DNA of 64,000 nucleotides from positions 1 through 64,000 of the forward strand of contig DZAX01000006.1 in assembly GCA_022729705.1 (NCBI GenBank). Direction: 5' to 3'. The notes under the pieces were generated by a model. The model ran no database searches. It was not told the DNA's origin and worked only from the letters and a program-made list of their open reading frames with translations. Origin of the DNA: Helicobacter cetorum. Its GTDB lineage: Bacteria > Campylobacterota > Campylobacteria > Campylobacterales > UBA6016. The translations under genes were made by a program, and so were the position numbers. Positions 58,981 to 64,000 of this stretch are shown here, one piece after another; the first letter of the stretch is position 1, and every line of letters begins with the position of its first letter.

Positions 58981-60618
58981 ATGGGTTTCAGACTCAATAC
59001 TAACATCGCTGCGATGAACTCTCACTCATCTGCTCTTATGAATAATAGAGAACTTGATCTTTCTCTAGGTAGAATATCAACTGGTCTTAGAATCAACTCA
59101 GCGGCTGATGATGCATCTGGTATGGTTATTGCCGATACGCTAAAATCTCAAGCTAACGGCTTAGGTCAAGCTGTCAAAAATGCAAATGACGCTATCGGTA
59201 TAGTTCAAATAGCTGACAAAGCTATGGATGAGCAGATAAAAATTCTTGACACTATCAAAACAAAAGCTACTCAAGCTGCATCAGATGGTCAAAGTCGCGC
59301 ATCAAGATCGGCTATCCAAGAAGACATCGTAAAACTTATGACTGAACTTGACAATATCGCCGCTACAACTTCTTTTAACGGGTTAAATCTTCTTTCTGGT
59401 AACTTTGCAAACAAAGAGTTTCAAATCGGAGCCTACTCAAGAGAGACTATCAAGCTTTCAATAGGCGATACATCATCTGCTACTATTGGGGCCGTAAGAA
59501 GTGAGACTTCAGGCGTTATCTCCAACGCCGTAGCTAGTGGTATGGTATTTATCAACGCAGATGGTTCTAGAACCACTATAGCAAAAGTAAATATCTCCGC
59601 CTCTGCTGGTACTGGTCTTGGTGCGCTTGCAGAAGCCATCAATAGAGTTTCTGATACCACGGGAGTAAGAGCTTCTGCGAAAGTTGAGCTTACAGGTTCT
59701 AACTCTGTTGCTGCCGGTAGCGTAAGAGGTCTTGCTATTAACGGTATCACAATTGGAACTATATCTACGTCACTTAACGACTCTAACGGTAACCTAAGAA
59801 ACGCCATTAATGCCGTTACTACTCAAACTGGTGTTCTTGCGACTGTAGATGGAAACGGTAAATTAACTTTAACGTCTCAAGATGGAAGAGGTATTATAGC
59901 TAAAACAGTATCTTCTTCTGCCAACTTGGGTATGTATAGAGCAGGAAATAAAATAGAGGGTGGTTATATATCTTCTTCTACAGGTAAAGTATTTATGGGT
60001 AGAATCACACTTACTTCTTTAGGTGCAAGAGATATTCTAGTATCTGGTAGTGTGGGTACTACTGCCGCTAACCAAATTCACTCTGGTATTTATAATAAAA
60101 TGACTTACTCTGCGGGTGCCGCCATGAATGTCGCAGGTTCAAATGGTCTCAAATATAGCGGTTCTTCAGCGGCTTCATTTAGCACTTCAAACCTAAGACA
60201 AGTTGGTGGTGCTTTCACAAATCAAAACGCAGTTGCGATGGGCGTGTTCGGGAGTGGTGGTACGTCTGCAGCTGTTACGACAGGTACTGCCGCTACAACT
60301 AGAGCTGCGGCTTATGGGGCTGGCGTTACTACAAGAGCAGGTGCTTTGATGGTTATGGATATAGCTGAATCAGCCATGAAGCAACTAGATAAAATCAGAG
60401 CTGGACTAGGTTCTGTACAACAACAACTTACGTCTACAATCAATAACATCACTATTACTCAAGTAAACGTAACTGCGGCAGAGTCTCAAATCAGAGACGT
60501 AGACTTCGCGGCTGAGTCTACAAACTTCTCAAAAAGAAATCTACTTGCTCAATCAGGTGCATACGCTATGAGCCAAGCAAACCAAGTACAACAAAACGTA
60601 ATGAGACTTCTACAGTAG
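58981..60618 (+). CDS. Flagellin paralogue 2
   Basis: MGFRLNTNIAAMNSHSSALMNNRELDLSLGRISTGLRINSAADDASGMVIADTLKSQA; start preceded by an AAAGGATTTACA RBS region. Confidence 0.96.
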   Translation: MGFRLNTNIAAMNSHSSALMNNRELDLSLGRISTGLRINSAADDASGMVIADTLKSQANGLGQAVKNANDAIGIVQIADKAMDEQIKILDTIKTKATQAASDGQSRASRSAIQEDIVKLMTELDNIAATTSFNGLNLLSGNFANKEFQIGAYSRETIKLSIGDTSSATIGAVRSETSGVISNAVASGMVFINADGSRTTIAKVNISASAGTGLGALAEAINRVSDTTGVRASAKVELTGSNSVAAGSVRGLAINGITIGTISTSLNDSNGNLRNAINAVTTQTGVLATVDGNGKLTLTSQDGRGIIAKTVSSSANLGMYRAGNKIEGGYISSSTGKVFMGRITLTSLGARDILVSGSVGTTAANQIHSGIYNKMTYSAGAAMNVAGSNGLKYSGSSAASFSTSNLRQVGGAFTNQNAVAMGVFGSGGTSAAVTTGTAATTRAAAYGAGVTTRAGALMVMDIAESAMKQLDKIRAGLGSVQQQLTSTINNITITQVNVTAAESQIRDVDFAAESTNFSKRNLLAQSGAYAMSQANQVQQNVMRLLQ

Positions 60619-60644
60619 TCTTTTTTACAATTTACCTCGATACT

Positions 60645-60677
60645 GGCTCCGCAACTTATGTTGCGGAGCCTTTTTTT
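60645..60677 (+). terminator. Strong rho-independent terminator after flagellin 2
   Basis: GGCTCCGCAAC-TTAT-GTTGCGGAGCC-TTTTTTT. Confidence 0.93.
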
Positions 60678-60763
60678 GTTTGATGTCGTGCAAGGGATGA
60701 AAAAGGAAGATTTTTTTATGGCGCCGCTTTTGCCTATTTATTGGCGTAGCGGCGGTTCTATTT

Positions 60764-62716
60764 CTATTTTTCTTTTGACTCTTCTTTTACTTTCTCTTCT
60801 TTCGGTAAATATTTTGCGATTTTTTTTGCTTCGTTGAAGATTTGTTTTTTGTTTTTCTCCAAAATTTCGATTACCGCATCTATTCCTCCGGCGAGCATAA
60901 ATAGCCAAGGTTTATGCCCAAACAAAAACTCCACCATCTTAACCTCTTGCTCCTCTTTTGTTTTCGAGGGTTTAACCGCTATGGCAGCAAGGTCTAGTTC
61001 TTGAGACATTATGTACGATTGGACAATATCCCAAAATAATCCTCTAAAAGTCTCCTCTGGAAACATATCTTTAATAATATCTATACGTTCGAGTAGCTTT
61101 GCTATTTTCTTGAAGCTTACTTTGCTTAGTTCATTTTCTTTATTCAGTTTTTCTAGTTTATCGCACTCGCTAGCTACATCCAAAAATAGTTTTTCGATCA
61201 TTTTTTTTGTTTTTTTTGCGTATTTCAAAAGTTCGATTAACTTCTCTTTTGCCTCCATCAGAAGCTTTGCATACTCTGCTTCGCTAGGCTTAGAAAGCTC
61301 TATTCGCTCTTTTTTATGCTCTCTGCTTACCAAGGTCTTTACCGCCTCTTCAAAGCTTACCTCAACTGTTCCTTCTATTTTAGCTCCGCCTTCTGTGCAG
61401 TTGTAAGCTATAGTAAAATCTTTTGATTCGGAGATTGCGGATACGAAAAATCCCATAAATAGCTTCCAAACAAGCGTTGTTCTCACAAGCCCTTTGCCGC
61501 CGTAAGCTGTAACATAGCTATCATCGTAAGTTAGCTTTACCTCATCCTCTCCGTAGACGTGATGGGTGGCGTGACTATTGCCGTCATTCCCATAAGCCAA
61601 ATCTTGCCCAATAAAAATGGCATGATCATAATTCATCAAAAATGCAATTTCATAAGCCATATTTGCAGAACTCATCCCTATACCTACATATCCATAGTCA
61701 TCAAACTTTAGTATCTGCATATAGCCAAAAGGTCTCATCGCAACGACAAGTTGCCCGTCTTTGATGTTTTCATATATTTTCTTGTGTTGCAAGGCTGAGG
61801 ATACGAACACTACATCTTTTTGAAACTCAGCACTAGTTTTTTCAAAAAACTTTGCAGTCTCTTCGACGCGCTCTATTGAGGTTACTATATCAGGCTTTAT
61901 TCCCCATTTTTCTAAGATCGGCACACTTGCGTCGACGCTTATGATTGTTACATAATCTTGTATCTCTTTTAGAAGGGGCAGTTGCTTTGTTAGTGAGGGA
62001 CCCGTTGATACTATGATTGCGACATTTGTATTTTGCTTTGTCGTTAGTTCGTAAAAACACGGGTTTCGTAGCATTTTAGGCACATTAGTCCAAAAATGAT
62101 CCAGTCCTATTAGCGAGTCGATAGCATCGTTGCCGTGCGATCTTATAAAGTGTAGTATCGCTTCCGTGAATATCTTATTTATTCTCATTATTCCTAGCTG
62201 ATATTTGCCGTAGTAAGAGTTGGAAATATGTAAAATATATGTTTTCAAAAACTGCCCTATTTTGTTTAGACCAACATACTCTCTGATAGTCGGATAATCA
62301 ACGTCCTCATCTAAGAATATTTTTAGTCTTCCGCTCTCTATATCTTCGCTGAAATCCAAAAAGTGCATGGCAATAAAAACTATCTCAAGCTCCGGCTCAA
62401 TCATAATAATTTTTTGATGTGTCTCTCTTTGTAAAGTAGCTTTCAAAAAAAGACCGTTGCCAAAACCGTAAAACGCCAAAAACGGGTATCGATAAAAAGG
62501 TTCAAAAGCTGTTATTTGTCTTGCGACCTCTTCTAGCGGCTTTTGATATATTTTTATTTTCGAGGTTTTTTCAATAATATTAACGTCAAGCGCATCAATA
62601 TTTGAGACGCTAACATCGTATTTGACGTTTTCTTCTACATTGGATAGTCTATAGTGCAGACGCGGATTTGTTTTCTGTATCGCCGTTAAATTTTTATAGT
62701 AAATATCAATATTCAT
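60764..62716 (-). CDS. Motility accessory factor (Maf)/DUF115 MptE-like
   Basis: NVAIIVSTGPSLTKQLPLLKEIQDYVTIISVDASVPILEKWGIKPDIVTSIERVE...IFIGQDLAYGNDGNSHA. Confidence 0.88.
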   Translation of the reverse strand: MNIDIYYKNLTAIQKTNPRLHYRLSNVEENVKYDVSVSNIDALDVNIIEKTSKIKIYQKPLEEVARQITAFEPFYRYPFLAFYGFGNGLFLKATLQRETHQKIIMIEPELEIVFIAMHFLDFSEDIESGRLKIFLDEDVDYPTIREYVGLNKIGQFLKTYILHISNSYYGKYQLGIMRINKIFTEAILHFIRSHGNDAIDSLIGLDHFWTNVPKMLRNPCFYELTTKQNTNVAIIVSTGPSLTKQLPLLKEIQDYVTIISVDASVPILEKWGIKPDIVTSIERVEETAKFFEKTSAEFQKDVVFVSSALQHKKIYENIKDGQLVVAMRPFGYMQILKFDDYGYVGIGMSSANMAYEIAFLMNYDHAIFIGQDLAYGNDGNSHATHHVYGEDEVKLTYDDSYVTAYGGKGLVRTTLVWKLFMGFFVSAISESKDFTIAYNCTEGGAKIEGTVEVSFEEAVKTLVSREHKKERIELSKPSEAEYAKLLMEAKEKLIELLKYAKKTKKMIEKLFLDVASECDKLEKLNKENELSKVSFKKIAKLLERIDIIKDMFPEETFRGLFWDIVQSYIMSQELDLAAIAVKPSKTKEEQEVKMVEFLFGHKPWLFMLAGGIDAVIEILEKNKKQIFNEAKKIAKYLPKEEKVKEESKEK

Positions 62717-62816
62717 CTAAAGCCTTAAAATTGCAAAAACAAAAAAGTGTGGTGCCTTTTTGTTTTTTGCGTTGTAATGTAAGGGTTATTATACTATAGA
62801 AGTTTTAGTATGTTTA

Positions 62817-63920
62817 TTAAAAGCTTTGGTTTTTTACCGTTTGCAATCTCCCTATAGCCTCTTTTACCTCATCCGCCCCTATCTGAAGCATGCACTTTTG
62901 ATATTTGCAAAGTTTACTTATGCAAGGTTCGCATGTTTTGGGTTTTTTGATTTCGATATGTATCTCTTTGTTGTACACGGCGCCTGATTTTACAGGATCT
63001 GCCACGGCAAAAAGGGCGACGCTTGGGACGCCTAGACTGATTGCTATGTGCATGGGTCCGGTATCGGGCGCTACAAAGACGGAGAACTCGCCGATTAAGG
63101 CGGCGGCGGCTCCTATCTGCAAAGCTCCGGCGGCGTTGACGACCCTGCCGTGCGGCAAAGACTCTTTTATCTTTTGTGCGGCGACTCTCTCGTTTGGCGA
63201 ACCTGTTAGTATGATTTTGATATTTTTATTTTCGGCTAGTAGTAGTTTTGCTAGACTAATCCACTTATCTTCAAACCACATTCTGCTTCTTGTGGAAGCC
63301 CCTATCTGAAAGCCTATAAGCAAGGAGTCGTCAAAGCCGTTTTGACGCAAAAACTCTTTTGCCTCACTCTTTTGCTCCTCTTTCAAAAAAAGCTCCATTT
63401 TTGGATTTTCAGACTCAACGCCTAAAAATTTAAGCTGTTCAAGTCTATCAAATACGCCGTGCCTATCAGAGGGAGAGGCGGTTTTTGGATTTGCGTGAAA
63501 AGCGGCGAACGGGTTTTTGTCGTTTGGGATTTTGACGATTTTTTGAGCTCCGCCGAAAACGGCTAGAGGCGTCGCTTGCGGTTCGTTGGAGTGAAGCAAA
63601 AGCGCTGCGTCTACGCCAAGCGCCCTAAGTTTTGCCGCCGTCTTCCAAAACCCTCTCCAGCCGCCGTTATACAAAAGCGTCTCGTCGATATAAGGGTTAT
63701 TTGCAAACAATGCGGCGTTTGCGGGGTTTAGGACGGCTACGACTTTTATATGCGGTTTTGCCAGCTTTAGTGCTCTAAACGCCGGAGTAGCCATCAGCGT
63801 GTCGCCTATGGCGGTGTTTGAGATAAGGGCTACGGTTTTTATCTCGTGCTCTTCTTTTTTGCCGCGCAAGGCAACGCAAAGCTTTAGAAGCGCTTTTAAA
63901 GCTAAATTTTTAAGAGACAT
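62817..63920 (-). CDS. Glycosyltransferase family 9 (heptosyltransferase)
   Basis: ALISNTAIGDTLMATPAFRALK...VFVAPDTGPMHIAISLGVPSVALF. Confidence 0.92.
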   Translation of the reverse strand: MSLKNLALKALLKLCVALRGKKEEHEIKTVALISNTAIGDTLMATPAFRALKLAKPHIKVVAVLNPANAALFANNPYIDETLLYNGGWRGFWKTAAKLRALGVDAALLLHSNEPQATPLAVFGGAQKIVKIPNDKNPFAAFHANPKTASPSDRHGVFDRLEQLKFLGVESENPKMELFLKEEQKSEAKEFLRQNGFDDSLLIGFQIGASTRSRMWFEDKWISLAKLLLAENKNIKIILTGSPNERVAAQKIKESLPHGRVVNAAGALQIGAAAALIGEFSVFVAPDTGPMHIAISLGVPSVALFAVADPVKSGAVYNKEIHIEIKKPKTCEPCISKLCKYQKCMLQIGADEVKEAIGRLQTVKNQSF

Positions 63921-64000
63921 ACTGTTTTAAAGCCAAAAAGACGCTTTTCACGTCCACGTCGTCCGCTTTTTTGCTCTCAGCCGTTAAGAGTGTAGCCATT

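Noticed and set aside
1-64000. CRISPR array or cas genes
   Set aside because: No regularly spaced direct repeats with unique spacers and no Cas-like ORFs were seen.

Overview
A ~64 kb Campylobacterota-like (epsilonproteobacterial) chromosomal window. Taxonomy is inferred from flagellin/FlgL/Maf features, codon style and gene content, not searched. Most of it is core metabolism and housekeeping: ftsK, thrS-infC-rpmI-rplT, argF, hemB, ribA, rsmG, murE, panD, ispA-type, tkt, gap, a six-gene Ech-type [NiFe] hydrogenase operon, ars genes, SulP, ychF, bioB, topA, two flagellins, a Maf-like protein and a GT9. Two accessory patches stand out. (1) ~0.07-6.7 kb: an IS3-family element with a nonsense-broken orfB, an overlapping OLD-type ATPase + TOPRIM/DUF3226-like pair, untracked small ORFs, a C9 tract, REP-type motifs and a DUF262/DUF1524 (GmrSD-like) gene edged by a repeat. 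(2) ~11.0-15.4 kb: a DUF4160/DUF2442 pair, two 230-bp MITE-like elements with perfect or near-perfect 21-bp inverted termini in opposite orientation, an IS4-like transposase remnant, a beheaded AAA ATPase, and a DUF4143 ATPase preceded by three repeats spaced exactly 22 bp. Other observations: mosaic palindromic intergenic repeats, a gdhA remnant, a paralogous permease tail showing a SulP gene lies between permease and thioredoxin-like modules, an HlyD remnant, a probable non-canonical ATT start for ribA, an Ech large subunit with no C-terminal extension, and an orphan TraG/VirD4-like ATPase. No CRISPR array was found.
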